From the NCBI GenBank assembly GCA_023664775.1, contig JAMPEW010000009.1:1-64000 (forward strand): 64,000 nucleotides of DNA, given 5' to 3'. The stretch's first letter is position 1; each line of letters starts with the position of its first letter. The notes beneath the pieces are model-generated. The model did no database searches and was not told where the DNA came from. It was given only the letters and a program-made list of their open reading frames with translations. Source of the DNA: Clostridium sp. Lineage in GTDB: Bacteria; Bacillota; Clostridia; Lachnospirales; Lachnospiraceae. Made by a program: the position numbers and the translations under genes. This document shows positions 35,881-45,289 of the stretch, piece by piece.

Positions 35881-36426
35881 ATGGGCGCTTGGCAGTTTAT
35901 TAAAAATATAGTTAATTTGTATTGGGAAAATTCCGCCTTTGAAGGATTGTTTTTTTTCTGTCTTGTTTTAATATTGATTTTTGAAAATAAGAAAAATAGT
36001 AAAATTATTTGTATTTATACCATAATAGTTTTATTATTTATATTTAATCCACTGGCAGTTATATTGGGACAACGTATACTGGAAAAAATCAACATGCAGT
36101 TAGATGTATATTATATTAAATTATTTTATTTAATGCCTATTTTTTTAGTAATTGCTTATGGTTTAACTTTACTTATAAATTGCACCGAAAAACTAAAGAA
36201 ATTTTTTATTACAATTGGCGTCTTGTTGTCAATTGTGTTAAGCGGAAGATGTATTTTTAATTCTGAATTATATGTTAAATCAGATGATATTTTTAAAATT
36301 GAAACGGATATTTCACAAATATTGGAATATTGCTATGATAAACGTTCTGTGAATGTTATAATATGGGATGAATTGCAGATACAAGATTTTCATGAGGATT
36401 TGATCTGGTATGAAAATAGAGAATAG
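35881..36426 (+). CDS. Short membrane protein, cassette copy 2 lacking the lactamase domain
   Basis: A 181-residue protein matching only the first part of the 509-residue product of 33240. MGAWQFIKNIVNLYW corresponds to MGYIDFFKNLLKIYW, then FNPLAVILGQR and LFYLMPIFLVIAYGL. It stops shortly after the membrane part, and no lactamase-fold remnant is recognisable in the 52 nt before the MBOAT gene. It is either a truncated paralogue or the simpler ancestral form. It starts 4 nt after its partner. Confidence 0.65.
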   Translation: MGAWQFIKNIVNLYWENSAFEGLFFFCLVLILIFENKKNSKIICIYTIIVLLFIFNPLAVILGQRILEKINMQLDVYYIKLFYLMPIFLVIAYGLTLLINCTEKLKKFFITIGVLLSIVLSGRCIFNSELYVKSDDIFKIETDISQILEYCYDKRSVNVIIWDELQIQDFHEDLIWYENRE

Positions 36427-36478
36427 ATGTGAAGGAGAATTCTAATCATTAATTATGAAATGATTAAATGATGTACAG

Positions 36479-37952
36479 ATGTTATTCAATACAGTTAATT
36501 TTCTGATCTTTTTTGTGAGTGTGTTAATAATATATTGGCTCATACCAAATAAAATAAGATATATATGGTTGTTGGTTGCAAGTTATTATTTCTATATGCA
36601 GTGGAATTTGCATTATATTGTATTAATTATAATTGTGACAACCATTACTTATTTTGGGGGAATAACAATAGAAAGAGTTTCAGAAAATCCAAAGAAAAGA
36701 GTATTTATTTTAACGATATGTTTGGTAATTTGTTTGGGGATATTGGCGGTTTTCAAATATGCAAATTTTGGAGTCCAAATTTTTAACAGAATACTTATTG
36801 CAACAGGAAATGATAGGATTATATGGTCATTAAAGATAATTCTTCCAGTGGGAATTTCTTTTTATACATTACAGTCATTGGGATATCTGATTGATGTTTA
36901 TCGGGGAGATATATACGCAGAAAAAAATTACTTTAAATTTGCACTATTTGTTTCTTTTTTTCCACAACTTGTTGCGGGACCTATAGAACGTTCAAAAAAC
37001 TTATTAAAACAGTTAAATACACCGAAACAATTTTCATATGAGAATTTGCGTAGAGGTTTCTTGCTAATTGCTTGGGGAATGTTTCTTAAAGTTGTAATTG
37101 CAGATCGCACTGCAATTTTTGTGGATAGTGTATATGGTGATTATCATACATATGGAGGATTATATATTGTATTTGCTACAGTTTTATTTTCCGTTCAAAT
37201 TTACTGCGATTTTCACGGATATTCTACCATAGCAAGAGGAGTGGCTTTAACGATGGGATATTCTTTGGTAGAGAATTTTAATGCACCATATTTTTCTCAA
37301 AGTGTGAAAGAGTTTTGGAGACGTTGGCACATTTCTCTTTCGTCATGGTTTCGAGATTATTTGTATATACCCTTAGGGGGAAACAGAAAAGGAATGATAA
37401 GGAAAAATCTTAATCTTCTTATCGTATTTTTGGTTAGTGGATTATGGCACGGTGCAAGTATATCGTATATTTTCTGGGGGGGGGGTACATGGCGTATACC
37501 AGCTTGTTTCAAATTTACTTGAGCCAATAAAAAACAGAATTGAGTCTTTCTTGAATTGGAAGGATAAAACGCCTGAAAAAATTTTAAAAGCTTGTATAGC
37601 TTTTGTGTTAATAACTTTTGCGTGGCTTTTTTTCAGAGCTGGTGGATTTATGACGGCTTTAGACATGTTAAAATGTACTATTTCGACTTCTAATTTTAAT
37701 ATTTTGTTTAATGGTGCAATTTTTGATTTAGGAATTTCACGTCAACACTTTTGTGTTTTATTAATTTCTATTTTAATCCTATTTATGATTGATTATAGAA
37801 AATATAGGGGCGTTGATGTGGTAGAGGAATTTTTTTCACAACATTTTTGGTTCCGTTGTTTAATGGAAATAGCATTGTTTTTTACAATATTATTATTTGG
37901 TTGTTATGGAGAATTGTATGATGCGGCAAGTTTTATTTACTTTCAATTTTAG
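36479..37952 (+). pseudogene. MBOAT O-acyltransferase interrupted at a G10 tract (possibly phase-variable)
   Basis: Two overlapping frames together encode one MBOAT (AlgI/DltB/PatA-type) membrane O-acyltransferase. Frame 1 runs 36479-37522 and carries LVAGPIERSKNLL, EFWRRWHISLSSWFRDY and the catalytic SGLWHGAS (His324). Frame 2 continues with HGVYQLVSN to 37952. The frames join in a run of ten G (37476-37485). With nine G the sequence reads IFWGGVHGVYQ, the normal family motif, and gives a product of 490 residues, the usual length. As printed, the protein ends 15 residues after Trp333, losing the last helices. The downstream SGNH gene overlaps its end by 35 nt, an arrangement typical of working MBOAT/SGNH pairs. 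A sequencing error in the run is the main alternative. Confidence 0.85.
37476..37485 (+). repeat. Mononucleotide G10 tract inside the MBOAT gene
   Basis: Ten consecutive G in an otherwise very AT-rich stretch. One fewer G would restore the MBOAT frame. I noticed no other G run of this length in the window. Confidence 0.95.
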
Positions 37953-39285
37953 GACAAAAGCAAAAAGAACTATCGAAATTCTTGTTTTGATAGGATTAAT
38001 AAATTTGGTAGTGTATTTTTTGAATTATTTATACCAAGAGCCTGACTATGCTGCACGTATTATGTGGAAAAGCTTTTACGATCAGGATGATGTTGATACA
38101 ATTTTTTTGGGTTCTTCTCATGTATATTGTGATGTTGACGTGTATGTGGTTGATGAGGTTATGAACTGTAAGTCATTTGATATGTCTACCAGTTCACAGA
38201 GAATACAGGAGTCGTATTATAATTTGATTGAGGCAAATCAAAATTATGATATTAAAAATGTGTATGTTGAGCTATATTATGTTGAATCAACAGATAAAGA
38301 TGGTGATTATAATACTGGTAATGCGATGAAAAATTCATGGAAAAATACGGATTATATGAAGAAAGGGTTTGCGTGGCTTGAGGGTGTATGGAAAATGAAT
38401 GATAGTGAACATTTAATTGATGCACTGATGCCGTTTGTAAGATATAGGGCATATTTATTTGATTGGGACTATATATCCGAACGAATTAGTATTAAGAATT
38501 CAGACGATTATAAAAATTATAAATATCATTATGATTTTCCTGAAAATGGATTTTATGAAATAGATTTAAATCGCAAAGGCTTTTGGTATTCCACAAGAAT
38601 AATGGATGAGTTTATTTATACACCAACACGAGACAAACTTGATATGTGTATGACGGGTGATGCAGAAAATTATATAAAAAAAATAATTGAGTATTGCAAT
38701 GAGCATGAAATAAATTTAAAATTGTTTATATCGCCAATATATGAAACGGAATTGTTATCTATAGAAGGGTATGATACTTATTTAGATTCCGTTCAAGCAC
38801 TTGCAGATGAATATGCAGTTCCAATTTATGATTTCAATCTTATAAAAGGAGAATATTTGGAATTGTACATAGATGACTTTTATGATATTGGACATTTAAA
38901 TAGTCGAGGAGCTAAAAAATTTACCAGAATACTCTGTGAGGTACTTAGCAATGAAACTGTAGATAAGAATATGTATTTTTATGATTCGTTTCAGGAAAAA
39001 ATGCAAAATGAAACACCGAAGTTATATGGGACATATTGGATAAATAAACAAGAACGTATTATAAAAATTGCGGCCAGTGATAATTCTGATATGGAATTTA
39101 AAGTTGTTTTTGAACAGGTTGATGACAAAGGCGCAGAATATAAGACATCTTCTAAGCTGATGTTGCAAGATTATAGTAAAAACAGGGAAATTGCAATTCC
39201 CAAGGTTGATCATGGTAAAATTATGATATATTGGAGAATGAAGAATTTAGAAGATAATGTTGAAACAATGGAGATAATGTTTTGA
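37918..39285 (+). CDS. Membrane-anchored SGNH-like partner of the MBOAT
   Basis: A 455-residue protein with one N-terminal membrane helix (about 18-38) and an extracellular SGNH-hydrolase-like domain. Block I is TIFLGSSHVYCDVD; the last block is DDFYDIGHLNSRGAKKF, with the Asp and His of the catalytic triad. DltD/AlgJ/AlgX-type proteins of this kind finish the O-acyl transfer begun by an MBOAT protein. The ATG at 37918 follows GGAG and overlaps the MBOAT C-terminus by 35 nt. The last 100 residues look like a small beta domain, perhaps for binding the polymer. Confidence 0.75.
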   Translation: MMRQVLFTFNFRTKAKRTIEILVLIGLINLVVYFLNYLYQEPDYAARIMWKSFYDQDDVDTIFLGSSHVYCDVDVYVVDEVMNCKSFDMSTSSQRIQESYYNLIEANQNYDIKNVYVELYYVESTDKDGDYNTGNAMKNSWKNTDYMKKGFAWLEGVWKMNDSEHLIDALMPFVRYRAYLFDWDYISERISIKNSDDYKNYKYHYDFPENGFYEIDLNRKGFWYSTRIMDEFIYTPTRDKLDMCMTGDAENYIKKIIEYCNEHEINLKLFISPIYETELLSIEGYDTYLDSVQALADEYAVPIYDFNLIKGEYLELYIDDFYDIGHLNSRGAKKFTRILCEVLSNETVDKNMYFYDSFQEKMQNETPKLYGTYWINKQERIIKIAASDNSDMEFKVVFEQVDDKGAEYKTSSKLMLQDYSKNREIAIPKVDHGKIMIYWRMKNLEDNVETMEIMF

Positions 39286-39368
39286 TGTATAAATGGCAAG
39301 CAGGTATTGTAAAATTATGAAATTTATATAAAAATATGTTAAGGTTTTAACATGGGGAGGGCAAAATA

Positions 39369-40619
39369 ATGAATAACTTTGAAAACATAAAAATCGCTGT
39401 TGCAGGCACAGGCTATGTAGGACTTTCTATTGCTACACTACTGTCGCAGCATCATGAGGTAATTGCGGTTGATGTAATTAAAGAAAAGGTTGATATGATT
39501 AACAACCGAAAAAGTCCTATAGAGGATGAGTATATTGAAAAATTCCTTTTGGAAAAAGAGCTTAGGCTCACGGCAACCTTAGATGCGGAGAACGCATATG
39601 CGAATGCTGATTTTGTTGTTATAGCTACACCTACAAATTATGATAGTCATAAAAATTTCTTTGATACGTCGGCTGTTGAGGCTGTAATTGAGTTGGTTTT
39701 AAAGGTAAATCCAAATGCTGTTATGGTTATAAAATCAACAATTCCGGTTGGGTATACAGTTTCTGTAAGGAAGAAATATAATACATCAAATATTATTTTC
39801 AGTCCTGAGTTTTTAAGAGAGTCAAAGGCGCTTTATGATAATTTATATCCAAGCAGAATTATTGTGGGTACTGATGAGTCCGACAAAAATCTCACACTTG
39901 CAGCACACACGTTTGCCACACTTTTACAGGAGGGCGCCCTTAAAGAGAATATTGATACACTATTTATGGGATTTACAGAGGCGGAGGCAGTAAAACTTTT
40001 TGCTAACACCTATCTTGCACTCAGGGTATCGTATTTTAATGAGCTTGATACTTATGCCGAAATGAAGGGCTTAAATACGGAAGCAGTAATTAAGGGGGTA
40101 TGCCTTGATCCTAGAATTGGCTCACATTACAATAACCCAAGTTTTGGATATGGAGGATATTGTCTTCCAAAGGACACGAAGCAGTTACTAGCGAATTATG
40201 ATAATGTGCCTCAAAATATGATGTCTGCTATTGTTGAGAGTAATAGGACGAGAAAGGATTTTATTGCAGACCGTGTATTGGAAAAGGCAGGATATTATAG
40301 CGCAAACAGTTCTTGGGATCAAGAAAGCGAGAAAGAGGTTGTTATAGGCGTCTATCGTCTTACGATGAAGTCAAATTCGGATAATTTTCGTCAGTCTTCT
40401 ATACAGGGTGTTATGAAGCGGGTCAAAGCAAAAGGAGCAACGGTAATAGTTTATGAGCCGGCTTTGCCTGACGGGACAACCTTTTTTGGTTCAGAGGTTG
40501 TGAATGACCTAAATGAATTTAAAGTTAAATGTAATGCAATTATAGCAAACCGTTATGATGCTGAACTTGACGATGTAAGAGAAAAGGTTTATACAAGAGA
40601 TGTGTTTAAGAGGGATTAA
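39369..40619 (+). CDS. ugd: UDP-glucose 6-dehydrogenase
   Basis: A 416-residue nucleotide-sugar dehydrogenase that oxidises UDP-glucose to UDP-glucuronate with two NAD+. It has the NAD loop [12 protein letters not shown], the IKSTIPVG and [21 protein letters not shown] regions, [17 protein letters not shown] and the catalytic Cys in [15 protein letters not shown]. It is close to the enterobacterial Ugd type over its whole length, with a small insert (about 325-335, [12 protein letters not shown]) before the C-terminal domain. GGGGAGGG precedes the ATG. The next gene should use its product. Confidence 0.92.
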   Translation: MNNFENIKIAVAGTGYVGLSIATLLSQHHEVIAVDVIKEKVDMINNRKSPIEDEYIEKFLLEKELRLTATLDAENAYANADFVVIATPTNYDSHKNFFDTSAVEAVIELVLKVNPNAVMVIKSTIPVGYTVSVRKKYNTSNIIFSPEFLRESKALYDNLYPSRIIVGTDESDKNLTLAAHTFATLLQEGALKENIDTLFMGFTEAEAVKLFANTYLALRVSYFNELDTYAEMKGLNTEAVIKGVCLDPRIGSHYNNPSFGYGGYCLPKDTKQLLANYDNVPQNMMSAIVESNRTRKDFIADRVLEKAGYYSANSSWDQESEKEVVIGVYRLTMKSNSDNFRQSSIQGVMKRVKAKGATVIVYEPALPDGTTFFGSEVVNDLNEFKVKCNAIIANRYDAELDDVREKVYTRDVFKRD

Positions 40620-40623
40620 AAAT

Positions 40624-41619
40624 ATGAATAAAAAAAACAACGAAAAAAAAATAATTTTGGTTACTGGTAGTGCTGGTTTTATAGGATATCATCTTTCTAA
40701 GAAACTTTTAGATGAAGGTTTTGTGGTTGTAGGAGTAGACAATTTAAACGATTATTATGATGTCCAGCTTAAACTTGATAGATTGGAACAACTAAAACTA
40801 TATAAGGATTTTGATTTTTTCAAAATTGATATTTCTGATAAAGAATCACTTGAAAAGGTTTTTGCGGACGTCAGACCTCAAATTGTTGTAAACTTGGCAG
40901 CGCAGGCAGGTGTCAGATATAGTATCACAAATCCGGAGGCTTATATAAGCTCTAATTTAGTAGGTTTTTTTAATATTCTTGAATGTTGCAGATATAATAT
41001 GGTTGAGCATTTAGTGTATGCTTCATCTAGTTCCGTGTATGGTTCAAATAAGAAAGTACCGTATTCTGTTGAAGATAGGGTGGACAATCCTGTAAGCTTA
41101 TATGCTGCAACAAAAAAATCTAACGAGCTTATGGCACATGCATACAGTAAATTATATGGTATACCAGCAACCGGGCTAAGGTTTTTTACAGTTTATGGAC
41201 CTTTTGGAAGACCTGATATGGCATATTTTTCTTTTACAAATAAAATTCTTGCAGGTGAAACCATAAAGATATTCAATAATGGTGATTTGTACAGGGATTT
41301 CACATACATTGATGATATTATACAGGGGATGATGCGGATTATACCAAACCCTCCTGTTGAAAATAAAGATGGTGTTAGATATAAAGTGTACAATATAGGT
41401 AATAATAAGCCGGAAAATTTATTGCATTTTGTAGAAGTTTTGGAAATGTGTCTTGGTAAAAAGGCAGATAAAGAGTTTTTACCTATGCAGCAAGGGGATG
41501 TATATCAAACTTTTGCGGATGTAAGTGACTTGGAACGAGATTTTGGATTTAAACCTGATACCAGTTTGGAAGATGGCTTGACTAAGTTTGTCGAGTGGTA
41601 TAATCAGTATATGAAATAA
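40624..41619 (+). CDS. UDP-glucuronate 4-epimerase
   Basis: A 331-residue extended SDR. VTGSAGFIGYHL binds NAD, DNLNDYYD and NLAAQAGVRYSI are typical of UDP-glucuronate 4-epimerases, and the catalytic motif is SVYG...YAATKK. RPDMAYFSF and YRDFTYIDDI support the family. The ATG at 40624 (AGAGGG upstream) is preferred to one at 40600 within ugd. It should interconvert UDP-glucuronate and UDP-galacturonate, so the polymer probably contains a uronic acid. It is the last gene before a strong terminator. Confidence 0.88.
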   Translation: MNKKNNEKKIILVTGSAGFIGYHLSKKLLDEGFVVVGVDNLNDYYDVQLKLDRLEQLKLYKDFDFFKIDISDKESLEKVFADVRPQIVVNLAAQAGVRYSITNPEAYISSNLVGFFNILECCRYNMVEHLVYASSSSVYGSNKKVPYSVEDRVDNPVSLYAATKKSNELMAHAYSKLYGIPATGLRFFTVYGPFGRPDMAYFSFTNKILAGETIKIFNNGDLYRDFTYIDDIIQGMMRIIPNPPVENKDGVRYKVYNIGNNKPENLLHFVEVLEMCLGKKADKEFLPMQQGDVYQTFADVSDLERDFGFKPDTSLEDGLTKFVEWYNQYMK

Positions 41620-41670
41620 GTTAGTATTATTTTTGAACAAATTAATGAAAAATCTTTACTTCAACACATA

Positions 41671-41716
41671 AGGTCTGGTAAATACTAGAAATATAGCATT
41701 TACCAGACTTTTTTAT
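41671..41716 (+). terminator. Terminator of the second polysaccharide operon
   Basis: Stem arms 41672-41683 and 41698-41709 (GGTCTGGTAAAT with ATTTACCAGACT, one wobble), a 14-nt loop, then a run of T. It marks the boundary between polysaccharide genes and the accessory island. Confidence 0.88.
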
Positions 41717-41725
41717 TTATCTAAA

Positions 41726-41755
41726 TTGGTTTAACTGGCACAAATACACTATAAC
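41726..41755 (+). promoter_or_regulatory. Possible promoter for the island's first gene
   Basis: TTGGTT (41726-41731), 18 nt, TATAAC (41750-41755). A TTGACA at 41781 is also present but has no good -10 at a suitable distance. Weak call. Confidence 0.35.
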
Positions 41756-41829
41756 TAGGACAATGAGCTAAATGCATTTTTTGACATGGTATGATATATT
41801 AAATAACAGAAGAAAGGTGGATTATTAAA

Positions 41830-43416
41830 ATGAACCAATCTAGTAAAAGCAAGTTTGCTGAAATCGCTAAAATAAGTATTATTATCAGTATTATGCTTCT
41901 TATCCTTGCATGCCCTATTACTATATTTATTGCATTTATGAAATTTGATAAGGCAGTTGCTGCTGCATATGCAGAGGCATCATTGTTGTCAACTGGAATT
42001 GCAATTATTGGTGCTGCGATAACGGTGTGGACAGGCTTGAACATTGCTAATTCCATAAATAGAAGAGAATTGGAAGAATTGAAATCAGATTCTGAACGTA
42101 TAAAAAAATCTGTTGAAGTGAGTTTTAATAACTACAATATGCTCTTTTTACAGGAATTATTGAAAACTTCAAAGGATGCCATTTCAATGTATTTTTATGA
42201 AAAATTTATAGAATATTTTAATAAGCCGCAAAACCATAATGATGATGTCCTGTCGCTTATGGAAATTGAGCATGTTTTTGTTGAAATTTATTCCTTGTAT
42301 ACATCAGGAAGTAATCAACATGAATTATTAATAGCAAAAGCAAATGTTGGTTTGAAAAAAATAGAGGAGTATGCATCAAGTAAACAGCCGGAGAAATTAG
42401 TGAAGCAGTATTTAGATTACAGAATTGCTGAATTTAAGTATTATAAAGGATATAATGAAGAAAAAATAAAGGATGTTTACGAATGCTTTATGAGCGCTAT
42501 CAATATATGTACCAATTTTGCAAAACAAATAGATATACCATTGGAATATGATGAGGATAAACGTGATAATCCTCCGGATTATAATGGAGATAGTGTTGAA
42601 CTGGCATGTTATTTGGCAGGAGCCGTTGGTGATTCTTATAGCAGAATTGTAAACGTATGTGGTACAGATGCTGTATTTAAAACAAAAAAAGATATGAAGG
42701 ATTGTGCAAATAAAGCAGTTTATTATTGTGGGTGTGCTGCTAAATGGAGCAAAAATACTCCTTATGAACGAGAGGTTTATTTTAGAAATCTTGGGTGTGC
42801 ATATGAAGGTCTGGATAAAGTATTTAATCAATTGTTTGTAAATAAGAATAAAATTATGGACAACTACAAACATGCATTTATAAAAATGCATAATGACGGT
42901 ACTATAATGGAGATAAGAAAACAAAAAATATATCATACAATACTGTCTTATTATGAAAAATGTTTTAGAAAAGAATTTTCCGAGATGGATGGTGAATGTT
43001 TAAATTATACAAAAGAAAAACGTGCTTCAGTTTTATGTGGTAAGAATGCGGAAGGACATTCTGAATATAGGGCTGAATTGGAGAAAATGCTTTCCAGTAT
43101 AAAAGAAAAAGATAATAATACTATAGTAAATATGTTGCATGATTATGTAATGATTGCCCGCTCGGGAGTAAATCATAATCCGCATTATACATTGCGAATT
43201 TCCCTGCTGGGGCTTTCTTATACATACGTTATATTTTTATTGAAGGCGGGTAACGATTCGGCAAAACAAAAATTCACAAAACCTTTGAAATACTATATTG
43301 CAGAAATTGAGAAACTGATTTCCTATTTGGATATTCTTGGTATGGAGGATGATGATTATGCTAATGAGCTTCGTCTTCGATATAAGGGGATTACGGGAAA
43401 TTGGCATACCCATTGA
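41830..43416 (+). CDS. Membrane-anchored helical protein of unknown function
   Basis: I do not recognise this 528-residue protein. Two hydrophobic helices sit near the N-terminus (about 13-37 and 50-75), followed by a Lys/Glu-rich stretch (about 82-96, coiled-coil-like) and about 430 mainly helical residues that should face the cytoplasm. YFRNLGCAYEGLDKVF near residue 320 resembles one TPR-type helix pair. AAAGGTGG lies 9-16 nt before the ATG. It lies alone between a terminator and the promoter of the HD gene, with base composition like the rest of the AT-rich island. A membrane-tethered sensor or defence component is possible but unsupported. Confidence 0.6.
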   Translation: MNQSSKSKFAEIAKISIIISIMLLILACPITIFIAFMKFDKAVAAAYAEASLLSTGIAIIGAAITVWTGLNIANSINRRELEELKSDSERIKKSVEVSFNNYNMLFLQELLKTSKDAISMYFYEKFIEYFNKPQNHNDDVLSLMEIEHVFVEIYSLYTSGSNQHELLIAKANVGLKKIEEYASSKQPEKLVKQYLDYRIAEFKYYKGYNEEKIKDVYECFMSAINICTNFAKQIDIPLEYDEDKRDNPPDYNGDSVELACYLAGAVGDSYSRIVNVCGTDAVFKTKKDMKDCANKAVYYCGCAAKWSKNTPYEREVYFRNLGCAYEGLDKVFNQLFVNKNKIMDNYKHAFIKMHNDGTIMEIRKQKIYHTILSYYEKCFRKEFSEMDGECLNYTKEKRASVLCGKNAEGHSEYRAELEKMLSSIKEKDNNTIVNMLHDYVMIARSGVNHNPHYTLRISLLGLSYTYVIFLLKAGNDSAKQKFTKPLKYYIAEIEKLISYLDILGMEDDDYANELRLRYKGITGNWHTH

Positions 43417-43441
43417 CATTATATCTAAAAACAATTATAAT
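43413..43441 (+). promoter_or_regulatory. Full-consensus promoter of the HD/YwgA pair
   Basis: TTGACA (43413-43418), exactly 17 nt, TATAAT (43436-43441): a perfect sigma-A consensus. The -35 box overlaps the stop codon of the preceding gene. Such a strong promoter normally needs a repressor, and a palindrome sits at its start site. Confidence 0.85.
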
Positions 43442-43457
43442 AGAACAAATGTTCTAT
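43440..43457. promoter_or_regulatory. LexA-like palindromic operator
   Basis: ATAGAACA-AA-TGTTCTAT is a perfect inverted repeat with 8-nt arms, directly after the -10 box and over the expected transcription start. Its core GAAC-AAAT-GTTC fits the Gram-positive LexA box core GAAC-N4-GTTC; the outer bases are A/T rather than the usual C/G. Another dimeric repressor could use it instead. Confidence 0.6.
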
Positions 43458-43476
43458 ATGCAAATGAGGTGATAAG

Positions 43477-44766
43477 TTGAAAAAAGACAAATTTCGAGAC
43501 CCGATTCATGGCTTTATTGAAGTGAGAAGTGGTGAGCTGAAAATTATCAATTCCAAACCATTTCAAAGACTTAGATACATAAAGCAGCTTGCTATGACTT
43601 ATTATGTTTTCCCTGGTGCGGAACATACACGTTTTGAACACTCGTTAGGAGTTATGCACCTTGTAACTAGAGCGTTTAGTTCTGCCATACAAGGCTTTGA
43701 AGATAAATTTCCTGAACCTAAGCGTGCATGGTATGAGCAATTGCTAAGGCTGATAGCACTTGTACATGATATAGGTCATGCACCATTTTCCCATGCATCT
43801 GAAAAACTTTTTTCTGATGGGCTGGAACATGAAGACTATACTGTTAAGATTATAACTGAAACAGAAATTGCAGACATTATACATGAAATAGGTAATGAAT
43901 TTGTAAACAAGTATGGTGAGGAATATAATATAACGCCCAAATTGTTATGTGATATTTACAGGGGAAGAGATGCAGGACCAAATTCTGAATTTATGTTTTT
44001 AAAAAGTTTTATGGATAGTGAATTAGATTGTGATAAGATGGATTATTTGCTGCGTGATTCATACTATTGTGGGGTAAAATATGGTGTTTATGATATTGAA
44101 CGTTTAATTTCCTCATTTACAATTTACTTTATGGATGACTGCCCTCGGCTTGCAATTCAACATGGAGGTGTTCAGGTATTTGAGGAATTTGTTTTAGCGA
44201 GATACTTTATGTTCATACAGGTATATTTCCATAGAACCCGAAGATATTTTGACATTATGCTTGTAAGAGCTTTAAAGTCTGTTTTACCTGATGGGATATA
44301 TCCGGTAAATACAGCGAAGTATTTGGAGTGGGATGACTGTAGGGTAATACAGGCTTTAAAGGAAAATGCTCAAGATGAGGCGTGTAGAAATATTATATTC
44401 CGAATTGTATACCCACGGGTCTGCTATACGAAAACACATCCGGTTGAAGCGGATAAGAGAGAATTTCAGAGGAATTATTCTGAATTATCAGAAAAAGTAG
44501 GGAAAGAAAATTTGATTGTGGATAAATCGGCAGGTAAAATGCCGCATAAAATTCCTAAAAGGGTTGAGTTTTCTGACGAAAAGGCTATAATAATTTATGA
44601 TGAAAAAACTGACAGGGTAACAACGATTTCTGAGGAGTCGGAAATTATTAATGCTTTGTCAGAAAAAATTGATATAATGAGAATATACTGTGCTCCCAAT
44701 GTTGCAGAAAAAGCGTTTGAATACATGAAAGACGTTAATGATAGTATTATGGAGGACGAATTATGA
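43477..44766 (+). CDS. HD-domain phosphohydrolase (YwfO/dNTPase-like)
   Basis: A 429-residue HD-superfamily phosphohydrolase related to YwfO-type and SAMHD1/dGTPase-type dNTP triphosphohydrolases. Visible motifs are RDPIHGFIEV, FQRLRYIKQL, EHTRFEHSLGV (His50, His55), the HD pair His97-Asp98 in ALVHDIGHAPFSH, and DSELDCDKMDYLLRDSYYCG near 185-205, which supplies the last metal-binding Asp. All metal ligands appear intact. The start is TTG at 43477 with GAGGTGAT just upstream. The gene overlaps its partner by ATGA. It could limit dNTP pools during phage attack or DNA damage; this is inferred from family and promoter. Confidence 0.87.
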   Translation: MKKDKFRDPIHGFIEVRSGELKIINSKPFQRLRYIKQLAMTYYVFPGAEHTRFEHSLGVMHLVTRAFSSAIQGFEDKFPEPKRAWYEQLLRLIALVHDIGHAPFSHASEKLFSDGLEHEDYTVKIITETEIADIIHEIGNEFVNKYGEEYNITPKLLCDIYRGRDAGPNSEFMFLKSFMDSELDCDKMDYLLRDSYYCGVKYGVYDIERLISSFTIYFMDDCPRLAIQHGGVQVFEEFVLARYFMFIQVYFHRTRRYFDIMLVRALKSVLPDGIYPVNTAKYLEWDDCRVIQALKENAQDEACRNIIFRIVYPRVCYTKTHPVEADKREFQRNYSELSEKVGKENLIVDKSAGKMPHKIPKRVEFSDEKAIIIYDEKTDRVTTISEESEIINALSEKIDIMRIYCAPNVAEKAFEYMKDVNDSIMEDEL

Positions 44767-45278
44767 AATATGAAAACCATGCGTATCTTTTTGAATTGAT
44801 TTGCGAAAAATTTGATGGTGCTGAGCTTGGGAAAAAAGCAGCTCAAAAGTTGTTTTACTTTTTTGAGAGAGAAGGCATAGCGCTTAATCTTCGATATGGT
44901 ATACATTATTATGGACCTTACAGTGAAAAATTAGACAATATTATGTATTACCTTGAAAGCGAAAATGTAATAAAAATTGATGATAGTGGAAAAACGCATG
45001 TAATAAGTAAAGGGGGTGTTTCGATATCTCACAATAGCTTGTCAGATGTTGAAAAAAAATGTGCCATACAGGTAATAGAGCAGTTTGCACATAGAAGTCC
45101 TAGGGAATTAGAGGCGCTTGCTACTATGGATTATGTTGCTAATAATCTTGTTTATGCTCCTATCAGTAAGGAAAAAATTATAAATAAATTTAAAGAGATA
45201 AAGGGAACAAAATTTGATGAAGCAACGATTGAAAATACGTTTGATGAATTACGGAAATTAAATTTAATTACTGTGTAA
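44763..45278 (+). CDS. YwgA-like protein paired with the HD hydrolase
   Basis: A 171-residue cytoplasmic protein that looks like the YwgA family, found beside HD hydrolases of the YwfO type. YENHAYLFELICEKF, AAQKLFYFFEREGI, HYYGPYSEKLDNIMYYL and the C-terminal helices also recall the Panacea/SocA antitoxin-type fold. Its start shares ATGA with the end of the HD gene, indicating translational coupling and a common function. It may bind or restrain the hydrolase; no catalytic residues are evident. Confidence 0.65.
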   Translation: MKYENHAYLFELICEKFDGAELGKKAAQKLFYFFEREGIALNLRYGIHYYGPYSEKLDNIMYYLESENVIKIDDSGKTHVISKGGVSISHNSLSDVEKKCAIQVIEQFAHRSPRELEALATMDYVANNLVYAPISKEKIINKFKEIKGTKFDEATIENTFDELRKLNLITV

Positions 45279-45289
45279 TTGTAAGACTA

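Noticed and set aside
41781..41810. TTGACA before the island's first gene taken as a promoter.
   Set aside because: No acceptable -10 box lies 16-18 nt downstream; the weaker pair at 41726-41755 has better geometry.
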